Under the pieces are notes generated by a model, which made no database searches, had not been told where the DNA came from, and saw nothing but the letters and a program-made list of their open reading frames with translations. Positions 16,434 through 25,933 of a stretch of 64,000 bases of DNA are shown here, piece after piece (positions within the stretch are counted from its first letter, which is position 1; each line of letters begins with the position of its first letter). The stretch is from the NCBI GenBank assembly GCA_041743085.1, contig JBGTNL010000038.1, positions 1 to 64,000 of the forward strand, in the 5' to 3' direction. The DNA comes from JAFMPW01 sp041743085 (GTDB taxonomy: Bacteria > Bacteroidota > Bacteroidia > Flavobacteriales > Flavobacteriaceae). The position numbers were made by a program, and so were the translations under genes.

Positions 16434-19400
16434 CTAATTTTGGCAATTCGTTTGTTCGCTTCCCTGAATAGAAAAACTTTGAAGTCCTCCCGCATTGTTA
16501 GCCACCAAAATTTTCCGTGTCCCCTTATTAGTGATCATCGTTATTTTCTTTGCATCGCCTCTTGCAAAAAGACCGCTCTTTTTACCCGTCACCGCGGAAA
16601 AACCACCTTTACCGTCTCCCAGCATTAACACTCCGCTACCGGCATCGTTACGAGGAGTCTCAATTTCGGACACAAACAGATTTCCCACCGCAATAAAATC
16701 TAAATTTCCATCTTTGTTAATATCCAATACCTCAATATCATTAATATTAGAAAGCTGGGCGTCATTTGATAATTGCGAGAGTTGAAATGTTCCGTTACCG
16801 AGGTTTTCTATGTAGGAAGACGCGAAGGTGTCCGTAACATAGTGTAGTGCGCTTTGAAGACCGGTATCCCCGTAGACCTGATTAATTTCCAGAGAAGCAA
16901 ATATGTCATACTTCTGTATCTTCTTTTTAAGGCCGGGGATCTGCTGTGAAGAACAGGAAAATCCTCTAAGCGGGTAGTGTTTCTCATCGTTGTAGTACCC
17001 CAGAACAATATCATAGCTGCCGTTGCCGTCAAAATCGTTGTAGTACACATCGAACGGAGTTTCCGTTGATGTCTTGTATTTATAGTTCAGCCCAAGGTTG
17101 CCGGCGATAAAATCCATATCGCCATCATTGTCAAAATCACCGTTCTCCAGACCAAACCACCAGCCTGAAGAATTTTCTAATCCCTTCATTGCCCTGTTTG
17201 TAAAATTTCCGCCTTCATTCTCAAAGAACATTATGGGCATCCATTCCCCTACAATTGTCAGATCCATGTCCCCGTCAAGATCAAAATCGTTCCAGACCGC
17301 ATCGGTGACCATTCCCAAATTCTTCAGACCCTTACCTATTTCATCGGTAACATTGATCAGTTGTCCGTTGTCATTCCTTAAAATCATACTGCTGGCAGGC
17401 AACGGGTACTGCTGTGGTACATGTCGTCCTCCCACAAAGAAATCCATATCCCCATCCCCGTCAAAATCCGAGGCTCTTACCTTTGACCCACTATCCCTGC
17501 CTACATTCAGTATAGCGCCTTTCCCAAAGTTTCCACGGCCATCGTTGAGATATAACCGGTCCACGTAATGCAAATCATTGACCGGATATTCATTTCCCCC
17601 GCTTACTACATAAAGGTCTTGATACCCGTCTCCGTTAACGTCCCCAAAAACGGCATCGACATCTTCATAATCATTTTCCTTTTCCCAAAGTTCTTTATTC
17701 GTCTCGGTAAAGGTGCCATCATAATTTTGCACATACAGCAATGCAGCAAATCCGATGGCACCACCCATAAAAATATCGTCCAATCCATCGTTATTCACAT
17801 CTCCCTTCGCCATCGCAGGCCCGAATTGCGAGAGTTTATGAGGAAGCAATACCTGTTGTTTATAATCGTCAAAAATGTTTTCCCGATGTTCATAATTAAT
17901 ACCGAATGAACCGGTATCATCCTTAAAAAATTGAGCAGTAAAGTCACCGGACTCTGAAGCATCATTGTCCGTGGCTTTGTTCATGAAGAGCGTTATGGTT
18001 TGGTTTGCATTTAAATTTCGCTTTACCGTTTTCTTCCGGTCGGGCCACATAACCACAAGGCTGTCAACTTTGGATAGCCCGCCCAGACCAAAATGAACCG
18101 TATTCTCACTGGTGGAATAGATTCCGCGTACATTGGTGGTTTCCTGCAATTGAACCCCGCCATCCGCGTATAACCTCACCTTAGTGCCAAATACAGGCTT
18201 GTTTTTCCTGTCCTTTAAAATGATTCTCAGGAAGTTGGTGTTTTCCTCACTTTCAGCATTGTTCCTGTAAACAAACGCTTCCCTGTTGATATTGTTCACT
18301 ACCAGATCCAGATCGCCGTCATTATCCAAATCCGCGTAAGCGGCCCCGTTAGAGAACGATTCCTGCTCCAATCCCCATTCTTCCATCATTTTCTGAAATT
18401 CCAGATTGCCCTTATTTTTAAAGGCATAGTTTTTTAAGGGTTGGGAAGGCATAAGCGCTATGGTTTTGTCCAGATCCAGAATTTCCCAAATGCTGATATC
18501 TCCGCCGTTGGGATTGTCCCTGATCCATTGTTGTGCCGTCCCGGTGATAAAATCCCCCACTTTTTTATCCGCATCGGTATTGCGAATATCATATAGCAAG
18601 CCGTTAGTGACGTAGGTATCCTTGTGCCCGTCGTTGTCGAAATCCGCTATGAGATTGGACCAACTCCAGTCCGTTGCGGCCATTCCGGAAATTTGGGCGA
18701 TATCGCTGAAGGTGGTATTGCCATTGTTTAGCTGGAGGGTATTGAACATGTACTGGTAGTGCCCACCCTTGTTTACAACTTTCCAAAATGCGTCAGGATC
18801 CATTCCGCTCATATTGGCCTTCAACCTAAAATTATCCTCTGCAACCATATCCACAACGAAAATATCGAGCAAGGCATCGTTATTAATGTCTGCCACGTCC
18901 ACTCCCATACTGTAATATGACATATGATTGAGGGCATCATCGGCTATATTGGTAAATGTACCGTCCCGGTTATTGATAAAGAGATAGTCCGGAACAAAGA
19001 AATCGTTTGCGACATATAGATCCGTCCACCCGTCGTTATTTATATCGCTCGCCGACACTCCATTAGGAAAACCGGTACGTTTGATCCCGGCTTCTCCACT
19101 GACATCAACGAAGGCATCTTTGCCGGTATTTTTGAAAAGCTTCAGATGATATTCCGGTTGTAGCAGCACGGATCCCGAAAATTCGGAATAACTCCCCGGA
19201 TTCGGCGGTTGGGTTAGCAAAAACAGATCTAAATGACCATCCTTGTCGAAGTCCAGGAAAGTTGCATGCCTTGTTCTCTGAGCATCTGCAATACCAAATT
19301 TCTCCGCAGATTCGGCAAAAGTGCCATTTCCTTTGTTAAGATACAGCAAGTTGGTACGCCATTCGGGTTTGTGGTCATCCAGTTCCCTGCTCACATAAAT

Positions 19401-19790
19401 ATCCGGGTTGCCGTCATTGTTGACATCCGCAATGGTCACGCCGGTGGACCATCCGCCGTCGTTGGTGATGCCTGCTTCCTCGGTAACGTCCTCAAAGGTG
19501 AGGTTTCCCTGATTGAAGTAGAGCTTATCGGGGACCATATTCCCTGCAAAATAAATATCCTGCAGGCCGTCATTGTTAAAATCTCCTACCCCTACTCCCG
19601 CTCCGCCATAAAAATTGGCGTAAAGCAAAATGTTGTGTTCCCTGGTATCCTTTACCGTATTCTCAAAACGTATTTCGGTATCCGATGGATCCAATAATGT
19701 AAACAATTTCTGAGTTTGACCCATTAAGAAAGAAGGAAAAGCCAGCATCCACAAAAAGATCAAAAAGCAGTTGTAAAAATTCCTCATCAT
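16434..19790 (-). CDS. FG-GAP/VCBS-repeat protein with ASPIC/UnbV domain (CRTAC1-like)
   Basis: 1118 residues with an N-terminal signal peptide (FYNCFLIFLWMLAFPSFLMG), so exported. It contains roughly fourteen Asp-rich calcium-binding loops of the type DxNxDGxxD (for example DFNNDGLQDIY, DVNGDGYQDLY, DFDNDGDMDFI), which build beta-propeller blades in two blocks. Between them near residues 525-595 lies an ASPIC/UnbV domain (GGVQLQETTNVRGIYSTSEN, then VDSLVVMWPDRKKTV). Such proteins are commonly encoded beside SusC/SusD pairs and are thought to be surface or extracellular binding proteins. It is the last gene of the minus-strand SusCD locus, 117 bases after susD. Confidence 0.9.
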   Translation of the reverse strand: MMRNFYNCFLIFLWMLAFPSFLMGQTQKLFTLLDPSDTEIRFENTVKDTREHNILLYANFYGGAGVGVGDFNNDGLQDIYFAGNMVPDKLYFNQGNLTFEDVTEEAGITNDGGWSTGVTIADVNNDGNPDIYVSRELDDHKPEWRTNLLYLNKGNGTFAESAEKFGIADAQRTRHATFLDFDKDGHLDLFLLTQPPNPGSYSEFSGSVLLQPEYHLKLFKNTGKDAFVDVSGEAGIKRTGFPNGVSASDINNDGWTDLYVANDFFVPDYLFINNRDGTFTNIADDALNHMSYYSMGVDVADINNDALLDIFVVDMVAEDNFRLKANMSGMDPDAFWKVVNKGGHYQYMFNTLQLNNGNTTFSDIAQISGMAATDWSWSNLIADFDNDGHKDTYVTNGLLYDIRNTDADKKVGDFITGTAQQWIRDNPNGGDISIWEILDLDKTIALMPSQPLKNYAFKNKGNLEFQKMMEEWGLEQESFSNGAAYADLDNDGDLDLVVNNINREAFVYRNNAESEENTNFLRIILKDRKNKPVFGTKVRLYADGGVQLQETTNVRGIYSTSENTVHFGLGGLSKVDSLVVMWPDRKKTVKRNLNANQTITLFMNKATDNDASESGDFTAQFFKDDTGSFGINYEHRENIFDDYKQQVLLPHKLSQFGPAMAKGDVNNDGLDDIFMGGAIGFAALLYVQNYDGTFTETNKELWEKENDYEDVDAVFGDVNGDGYQDLYVVSGGNEYPVNDLHYVDRLYLNDGRGNFGKGAILNVGRDSGSKVRASDFDGDGDMDFFVGGRHVPQQYPLPASSMILRNDNGQLINVTDEIGKGLKNLGMVTDAVWNDFDLDGDMDLTIVGEWMPIMFFENEGGNFTNRAMKGLENSSGWWFGLENGDFDNDGDMDFIAGNLGLNYKYKTSTETPFDVYYNDFDGNGSYDIVLGYYNDEKHYPLRGFSCSSQQIPGLKKKIQKYDIFASLEINQVYGDTGLQSALHYVTDTFASSYIENLGNGTFQLSQLSNDAQLSNINDIEVLDINKDGNLDFIAVGNLFVSEIETPRNDAGSGVLMLGDGKGGFSAVTGKKSGLFARGDAKKITMITNKGTRKILVANNAGGLQSFSIQGSEQTNCQN

Positions 19791-19907
19791 AACCCTAAGA
19801 TACTAAATGGCCCCGAAATAATAAAGGAGAGTTTCCCCTCCTTTATCAAACTAACTCACTCTAAAATTAATTATTAACTAACCACTAGAGAACTAATCCG
19901 TAATTTT

Positions 19908-21404
19908 TTAATTTACATCCCACCAAACTCTGGTCGTTAGTAAATCGGGACCCTGTGCAGCCACAGCCGCCTGATAGTTCTCCGCATTATTACTCTGTTC
20001 GCTTTCCGAATAGGTAAGTCTTCTGGGGATGGTTCCTCCGGTTTCATTTCCCGGATAATTGACCGGAACCAGGACAGGGAATCCGGATCTTCTCCAATTT
20101 GCAAATGCCTCGTATTCGTTCAGGAAGGTCGCTGCCCAATATTGCGTATTGATCTGCTCCAAAGCACCTCCGGTATCACCTGCCAGAAAAGGATTGGCAG
20201 CCAGGTAAGCATCAATGTCCGCATCGGCAATGGCACCTCCCGGGCCGTAAAGTTCCAACATTTTCATGGCAGCCCTAACACCTGAGTTGTAGTGAGGCTC
20301 CGGATCTCCGCCTGCCAGCCCCCATCTGAGAGCCGCTTCCGCCAACATAAATTCTGCTTCAGCGTAGGTCTGGAAAAACATAGGGGCAGCTTCCCCTGTT
20401 ATGACAGCCCTGTTAGGTTCTGCATAGGCATCCGTATTTTCCTCCCCTGTTGCTTCCAACAATAAATTAGCATCTAAGCCATTCGGCAAGCCTTTAAGGT
20501 CAGCAGGATTGGTGCTGCCGTCACTTCGGCGTGCGGCCAAAATAGGCAGCCGGGGATCTCCCTGCAGAAAATTTATGAAGGTATCACTGATACGCGGATT
20601 ACCGTCCGCCGTAAAAGCTTCCCCGTTGCCATTTCTGTTTACCCCATCAGGACCATCGGTGTGCGGAATAAAGGCAATATCCGCATTGGATTCCATTACA
20701 CCTCCCGCAATGGCTTTAGTTGCCCAGCTTTCCGATGCTGTCGGATCTACTTTTATTAATCGCAGCCCCAGACGCAACATTAAGGAATTGGCAAACCGCT
20801 TCCATTTGCCCTGATCCCCCTGAAACATGATATCGGCTGACCCGAAGCCTGAAACTCCGCTTCCCAGTGCCGCAGCGGATTCTTCCAATTCCTTTAAAAG
20901 ATCCGGATAGATCTCACTTTGCGCATCGTACTTTGGCTTGAAAGTGCCAGAGATTACCGCTTTTCCCGCTTCGCTATAGGGAATATCGCCGTATAGATCC
21001 GTTAATCTGGAGTAAATAAACACACGCAGGATCCTGGTAATGGCCTTCATTTCTTCAGGTGCCGCTTCTTCATCCAACTGCACTAACATATCTTCAACAC
21101 TTTTTACCGCACTTCCGTAATAACGGTCAATAAGTGACGACGCATAGCCCTTGTTCCAGGTATATTTATCCCCTGACCAATACCCGGCCGTAGTAGCGAT
21201 ATGTTGCATCATGGTAGACTGGTAAATGAGATTTGCCCGCCAATTATCATAGCGTTCACTGGAGGTAAACAATTGGGCAGCTGTTAATTTATTTGCTACA
21301 TCTACCTGTACAGGTTTCGCGGGATTCACGTTCAGATCTTCAAACCCCTCGTCGCATGCGCCGAGTGTAAAGATGAACAATAGAATATATACTGATCTTT
21401 TCAT
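19908..21404 (-). CDS. SusD/RagB-family outer-membrane lipoprotein
   Basis: 498 residues. The signal MKRSVYILLFIFTLGACDEG has a lipobox ending at Cys17. The body follows the SusD-like pattern (DLNVNPAKP near the mature N-terminus, ITRILRVFIYSRLTDLYGDI, and the C-terminal EYEAFANWRRSGFPVLVPVN with LTYSESEQSNN). In this family the protein is the lid that binds the glycan or peptide substrate over the SusC channel. It starts 10 bases after the susC stop and is translationally close to it. Confidence 0.95.
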   Translation of the reverse strand: MKRSVYILLFIFTLGACDEGFEDLNVNPAKPVQVDVANKLTAAQLFTSSERYDNWRANLIYQSTMMQHIATTAGYWSGDKYTWNKGYASSLIDRYYGSAVKSVEDMLVQLDEEAAPEEMKAITRILRVFIYSRLTDLYGDIPYSEAGKAVISGTFKPKYDAQSEIYPDLLKELEESAAALGSGVSGFGSADIMFQGDQGKWKRFANSLMLRLGLRLIKVDPTASESWATKAIAGGVMESNADIAFIPHTDGPDGVNRNGNGEAFTADGNPRISDTFINFLQGDPRLPILAARRSDGSTNPADLKGLPNGLDANLLLEATGEENTDAYAEPNRAVITGEAAPMFFQTYAEAEFMLAEAALRWGLAGGDPEPHYNSGVRAAMKMLELYGPGGAIADADIDAYLAANPFLAGDTGGALEQINTQYWAATFLNEYEAFANWRRSGFPVLVPVNYPGNETGGTIPRRLTYSESEQSNNAENYQAAVAAQGPDLLTTRVWWDVN

Positions 21405-21414
21405 AACTGATTTT

Positions 21415-24400
21415 TTAAAACTTTACATTTAAATTCAATCCGTAACTTCTGGTGGATGGCAAACCGAAGTATTCCAACCCCTGAGAGTTACTTACGTTAT
21501 ACGCACTTTCCGGGTCAATGTTATCCACCGTTCTCTTTAGATAAAATAAATTTGAAGCTATAAGGGATATATTAACGCCTGTCAGGAACGTGTTATCCAA
21601 ATATTTTGCCGGTAGGGCATAGCCCAGGCTCATCTGCCTGAATTTAATATAATCCGAATCTTCAACAAACTCTTCGGCAATATCATTGATGTTTCCGTAG
21701 TAGGTCTGCAAATTTTCCGGAGCGACTGTTGTAGTGAACGGTTGCCCAGTTTGCGTTTCTTCATTAAATGTGGCCCCGTCAATACCCGAAACAGAAAGTC
21801 CGTTCTCCCTGCCCGCCAGGGTTGCCTTATGAAGCCCGTTCCCATAGGTGATCGTATTGGTGCCCGAAAAGATCTGACCCCCGAATTTGCCATCAATTAA
21901 AAAATTGAAGTTAAAATTCCCGATAGAAAAGGTATTATTAAAACCAAAGGTCCATGGCGGAACGCCTTCTCCGAGTATCTTTCGTTCTCCTTCACGAGCC
22001 ACCGGAACCCCGTCGCCATCTATATCATAAACAATGTTGCCGGCGTTGTCCCTCACATAGCTGACCCCTACAATGGTTCCATAGGCTTCCCCCACGATAT
22101 GGGTGATACGTACATTTTGTGTACGGGGTTCATCCAGGTTTATATCAGAGTCGTCTTCGTTGGTAGCCAGTACCTTTCCCTTATTGTAGGCGCCATTGAG
22201 GCTGGTCGTCCAGTTGAAATTCTCCGTGCGGACGGGCGTACCTGAAATCAAAAATTCTACTCCTTTGTTTTCCACCTGTCCTAAATTGGCGCTGGCATCA
22301 TTATATCCGGAAAATACTGAGGTAGCAACCCCTACAATGTCATTGGTGGTTTCATTGGTGTAATAGGCCAGGTCCAGGGCCAATCTGTTATTAAAAAACC
22401 TGGCGTCCAAGCCTATCTCCAGCTCACTTTTGCTAAAAGGCACCAGATTCGCATTCGGCACTGTACTTCCAGTAACTCTTCCAAGGGGTTGTCCCAAATG
22501 CCCCTGCCCAAAGATCTCGTAGGTCAGTGCCAATTGATAAGGATTCTGAGCGCCACCTGCAACTTCCGAATAGCCTCCTCTCAGTTTAAGAAAATTTACC
22601 GGGCCCGATAGATTCAAAGCTTCGGAGAGGATAAGACTCGCATTTACAGAGGGATAGAAATCATTATTCGGTGTGGTTTTACCAGGGAATGACAGCGTAG
22701 AAAACCAGTCATTTCTTCCCGTGAACGTAATATACGCCCAATCATCATAGGATAATTCCAGGGAACCATACACGGAGCCAATTTGTCGTTTGCCATATTG
22801 CACCCCAAAATTTCTATCTCTGGACTGGTTAATCGTATTTCCTACGTCCTCGAGACCAGGAACAATGAAGTCTGTTCCCCGCTGTCTAAGGATTTCATGA
22901 TCTATGTTATTTTTATTGGCTCCTACAAAAGCCACCACCCCAAATTTATCGGTGATTTCCTTGTCCACACCTAATATCAGATCTGCGTCGACCTGAGTAT
23001 ATCTGATTTCGTCCTCATTTATAGCACCTAAGGGGATATAGGCTGTACCAAAGGGTTCCACCGATGTTCTTCTGACCGTGTAGTGATCCACTCCAGCTCT
23101 TCCATTAATATATAACCAGTCGAGAATATCATAGCGCAGGGATGACGAGGCTATAATTCTGTGTTTGGCATCTTCGTTTCTAAAGTTAAATGCGGCGAAA
23201 TACGGATTCTGGGAAAACGTATTGCTAGAATATGCGCGTTCTGATCCGTCCGGATTGGCTCCCGGTTGCATGAAACGAACATCCACATTAGGGGATAAGT
23301 TGGCCACGGTGAAGTTTCCGTTACCAGGAGCATCGGACAAACGGGGCCTGTTCTTTACATCTTCCACGATGTATTTTGCGTTCACCTGGGTCGTTAATTT
23401 TTCTGCTAATATTCCACCCGCATTCAGGGAGAACGTTTTCCTGTTGAGACCGGCATTTGGCATTATATCACTATTGTCCAGATCGGATACGGAAAATCTG
23501 TAATTCAGATTCTCTGCTCCGCTGGTCAATGCCACTGTATTAATAAAGGTTGTTCCTGTTCTGTAAAAATGATCTACATTACTTCCCACGTAGGAATAGG
23601 GTCTGGATACCCCATCCCATTGTACCACAGATGACCCGTCTAAACGAGGACCCCATGAAAACAACCCGAGATCAAATGCCTCTGCCTGATTAACCGGTTT
23701 TCTAGCTTGTGTTCCCTGACCATAGGATGTCTGAAAGTCCTGAAGGGAAGTGTTGACCTTATCAAAAGTAACAGAACTGCTTACTTCTACACCAAAACCC
23801 TGCTGCTCGGTTCCGCTTTTCGTGGTTACCAAAATAACCCCCCCGGCAGCCCTGGATCCGTACAAAGCGGAAGCTGCACCACCTTTAAGGACACTCACCG
23901 ATGCAATATCGTCCGGGTTTAAACTGGAAATACCGTCACCCCCGTCCGAGCCTCCCCACAAACTGGCAGAGCCGTTATTCTCATTACTAATGGGTATCCC
24001 ATCTACAACATAAAGCGGTTGATTATCGCCGGATAGCGAACTTGCACCCCTGATAATTACCCTACTGGAACCAGCAGCTCCAGTGGCGTTCTGCGTAATA
24101 TTAACCCCCGCGATCTTACCTTGAAGAGAATTTATAGCATTGGGTTGTTTAATGGTTGACAATTCCTCGCCATCCACTTCAGTAAGTGAATAACCTAAGG
24201 CTTTCGTTTCCTTTCGAATACCCAAGGCCGTAACGACCACCTCATCTAATTGGCTGGCATCTTCGCTCAAGGAAACATTAATTGTTGATTGGGCACCGAC
24301 AGGCATTTCGGTGGTTGCATATCCCAACGAGGAAAAGACCAGGGTAGCGCCTTCGGCAACACTCATGGTATAATTCCCGTCAAAATCGGTCGATGTTCCG

Positions 24401-24552
24401 TTTGAAGTTCCTTTTTCGACCACGTTTACACCGGGTAAAGGAGCCCCGGAGTCATCGGATACCGTACCTGATACGGTCCTATTTTGTGCCATTGTAAACT
24501 GAAAACAAAGGGATGACACAATCATTAAGAAATAATGAAGCTTTTTGCTCAT
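21415..24552 (-). CDS. SusC/RagA-family TonB-linked outer-membrane transporter
   Basis: 1045 residues. Order: signal peptide (LHYFLMIVSSLCFQFTMAQ), a carboxypeptidase-regulatory-like domain (VSGTVSDDSGAPLPGVNVVE, residues about 28-100), a TonB-dependent plug with ALGIRKETKALGYSL and SLQGKIAGVNITQN, then a beta barrel ending in RSYGLNLNVKF, with a terminal aromatic residue. It imports large ligands in a TonB/ExbBD-dependent way together with its SusD partner. It has no N-terminal DUF4880 or anti-sigma signalling extension, so control by an ECF/anti-sigma pair is unlikely. The 250-base upstream region carries an operator-like palindrome. Confidence 0.95.
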   Translation of the reverse strand: MSKKLHYFLMIVSSLCFQFTMAQNRTVSGTVSDDSGAPLPGVNVVEKGTSNGTSTDFDGNYTMSVAEGATLVFSSLGYATTEMPVGAQSTINVSLSEDASQLDEVVVTALGIRKETKALGYSLTEVDGEELSTIKQPNAINSLQGKIAGVNITQNATGAAGSSRVIIRGASSLSGDNQPLYVVDGIPISNENNGSASLWGGSDGGDGISSLNPDDIASVSVLKGGAASALYGSRAAGGVILVTTKSGTEQQGFGVEVSSSVTFDKVNTSLQDFQTSYGQGTQARKPVNQAEAFDLGLFSWGPRLDGSSVVQWDGVSRPYSYVGSNVDHFYRTGTTFINTVALTSGAENLNYRFSVSDLDNSDIMPNAGLNRKTFSLNAGGILAEKLTTQVNAKYIVEDVKNRPRLSDAPGNGNFTVANLSPNVDVRFMQPGANPDGSERAYSSNTFSQNPYFAAFNFRNEDAKHRIIASSSLRYDILDWLYINGRAGVDHYTVRRTSVEPFGTAYIPLGAINEDEIRYTQVDADLILGVDKEITDKFGVVAFVGANKNNIDHEILRQRGTDFIVPGLEDVGNTINQSRDRNFGVQYGKRQIGSVYGSLELSYDDWAYITFTGRNDWFSTLSFPGKTTPNNDFYPSVNASLILSEALNLSGPVNFLKLRGGYSEVAGGAQNPYQLALTYEIFGQGHLGQPLGRVTGSTVPNANLVPFSKSELEIGLDARFFNNRLALDLAYYTNETTNDIVGVATSVFSGYNDASANLGQVENKGVEFLISGTPVRTENFNWTTSLNGAYNKGKVLATNEDDSDINLDEPRTQNVRITHIVGEAYGTIVGVSYVRDNAGNIVYDIDGDGVPVAREGERKILGEGVPPWTFGFNNTFSIGNFNFNFLIDGKFGGQIFSGTNTITYGNGLHKATLAGRENGLSVSGIDGATFNEETQTGQPFTTTVAPENLQTYYGNINDIAEEFVEDSDYIKFRQMSLGYALPAKYLDNTFLTGVNISLIASNLFYLKRTVDNIDPESAYNVSNSQGLEYFGLPSTRSYGLNLNVKF

Positions 24553-24678
24553 ACGTTGAAGTTTAGTTAGTTCGTTGTTGTTGTGATAGTGTTAAGGTAG
24601 TAAAAATTCAAATATCCTTCAGATCACTAAAAAAATTTCGACTAACGACGAGCCAGAAAAGCTAAAGAACATATTAGC

Positions 24679-24690
24679 GCAAACGTTTAC
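24679..24690. promoter_or_regulatory. LacI-type operator-like palindrome upstream of susC
   Basis: GCAAACGTTTAC, centred on AACGTT, lies about 130 bases before the susC start and 110 bases beyond the stop of the upstream gene. Sequences of the form GNAAACGTTTNC are typical binding sites of LacI/PurR-family repressors. No such regulator is encoded in the window. A possible Bacteroidota -7 element (ATATTTG on the minus strand near 24620) lies between it and susC. Confidence 0.4.
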
Positions 24691-24802
24691 GTAGACCAAG
24701 AACCAAGTTGCTGCAGTACGCATGGATCAAATTTGTTCTTTTAACAAAGAAAAAATCCCCGAGGCCCTCGTCGGAAACAGAAAAATTTTTTGGTGGAAAC
24801 GA

Positions 24803-25933
24803 TTAGTTCAAATGTGCCCTTTTAAATTTTCTGACTGCTTCCAAATGCTCCCCCGTCAGGGCTGGCCCATCAAAAAATGAAACTCCCTTGGCACCGTTTT
24901 CCAAGGCGTATATAAGGGCTTCAGATACTTCCTGTGCAGTCATTTCAGGGACATATATTCCCGTATGCAGTTCCGTTTTCTTTCCTGCAAGATCTGTAAC
25001 ACCCTGCCCGGTAGCATATCCTATCCAGGCTACCTCCTCATTGTAAAAATTATTATAGATCATGGGCAAGACCTTGTCAATATTCCATTTGTCCCATCGC
25101 TGCCGCACCATGTGATCCGCCATTTCAGGGTAGGGAAAAACAGCCGCCGTCAGAATTTTACCGTTACTATGAGCTATCTTGTAAGCCTGGTCCACGATCG
25201 CCTTCACTCTATTGAGCCTGAAATTTTTCCATTCCATGTCTATAGATGGATTTTCGGATTCCAGGGGGTTTTTATGATGAATTTTTTCAAACTCCGCTAT
25301 GCACACCTCGCAATAGCAAAAATCAAACTCCGGCAATTCCGTATCCTGAACCAGATCGTACTTGGGCAAAAGCCCGATGGGCAGGAAAATGTCGGAATAC
25401 CGTATATAATCCAAATGCACACTGGCAATACCATCAACTTTTGCCAAAGATGCTACCAGACTTAAAATGTGATTCCTGGAAGCTTCCCTGGTAGGGCACA
25501 ACCATTTGTAATAATCCACATAGGGCGGTTCGTCGTAACAGGATTTCCCTTCCCTGCTAACGGCATACCATTCCGGGTGCTGTTCCGCTACCTTGTCCCC
25601 AGGTCGGTTCACCGTGAACATCCAGGCATGGACCTCGAGCCCGGCTTCCCTGGCAAAAGGTGTAAGCCTGGATAATAGCGCAGGGGATGCGCCCGTATTT
25701 ATCAAGACGGCATCAATCCCGTTGGAGGCATATTTGCTGAACTCTTCCTTAAAGGAATCATCGCTTCTGGTACTATCTGCGGTGATCCATGTCCAAAAAG
25801 TAAATTCCTGGCTCGAAGCGCTATCTGTGACAGAAATGTCCGATCTTGTCTTTTCATCTTCGCAGGAAGTAACGCTAGCTATTAGTGAAAAACAAATAAA
25901 CAGCCCGGGTACAAGGTGCTTAATTTTCCGCAT
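24803..25933 (-). CDS. Glycoside hydrolase-like (GHL10/DUF187-type) lipoprotein
   Basis: 376 residues. Signal LVPGLFICFSLIASVTSCED ends in the lipobox VTSC. The mature part reads as a TIM barrel: FTFWTWITADSTRSDD at the start, NGIDAVLINTGASP, GLEVHAWMFTVNRP, the C-terminal strands GIASVHLDYIRYSD and KVLPMIYNNF, and ALENGAKGVSFFDGP. The HxDYIRY pattern is characteristic of GHL10/DUF187 proteins, a glycosyl-hydrolase-like family whose enzymatic activity is mostly unproven. A Cys pair in FCYCEVCIAEF is unusual and could bind metal. It overlaps the preceding CBM9-like gene by 14 bases, so they form one operon leading toward susC. Confidence 0.75.
   Translation of the reverse strand: MRKIKHLVPGLFICFSLIASVTSCEDEKTRSDISVTDSASSQEFTFWTWITADSTRSDDSFKEEFSKYASNGIDAVLINTGASPALLSRLTPFAREAGLEVHAWMFTVNRPGDKVAEQHPEWYAVSREGKSCYDEPPYVDYYKWLCPTREASRNHILSLVASLAKVDGIASVHLDYIRYSDIFLPIGLLPKYDLVQDTELPEFDFCYCEVCIAEFEKIHHKNPLESENPSIDMEWKNFRLNRVKAIVDQAYKIAHSNGKILTAAVFPYPEMADHMVRQRWDKWNIDKVLPMIYNNFYNEEVAWIGYATGQGVTDLAGKKTELHTGIYVPEMTAQEVSEALIYALENGAKGVSFFDGPALTGEHLEAVRKFKRAHLN

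Noticed and set aside
17098..17909. Plus-strand ORFs of 156 and 113 codons antisense to the FG-GAP gene
   Set aside because: Repeated Asp codons (GAT/GAC) of the calcium loops give stop-free antisense frames rich in Ser, Pro and Ile; no domain is present.
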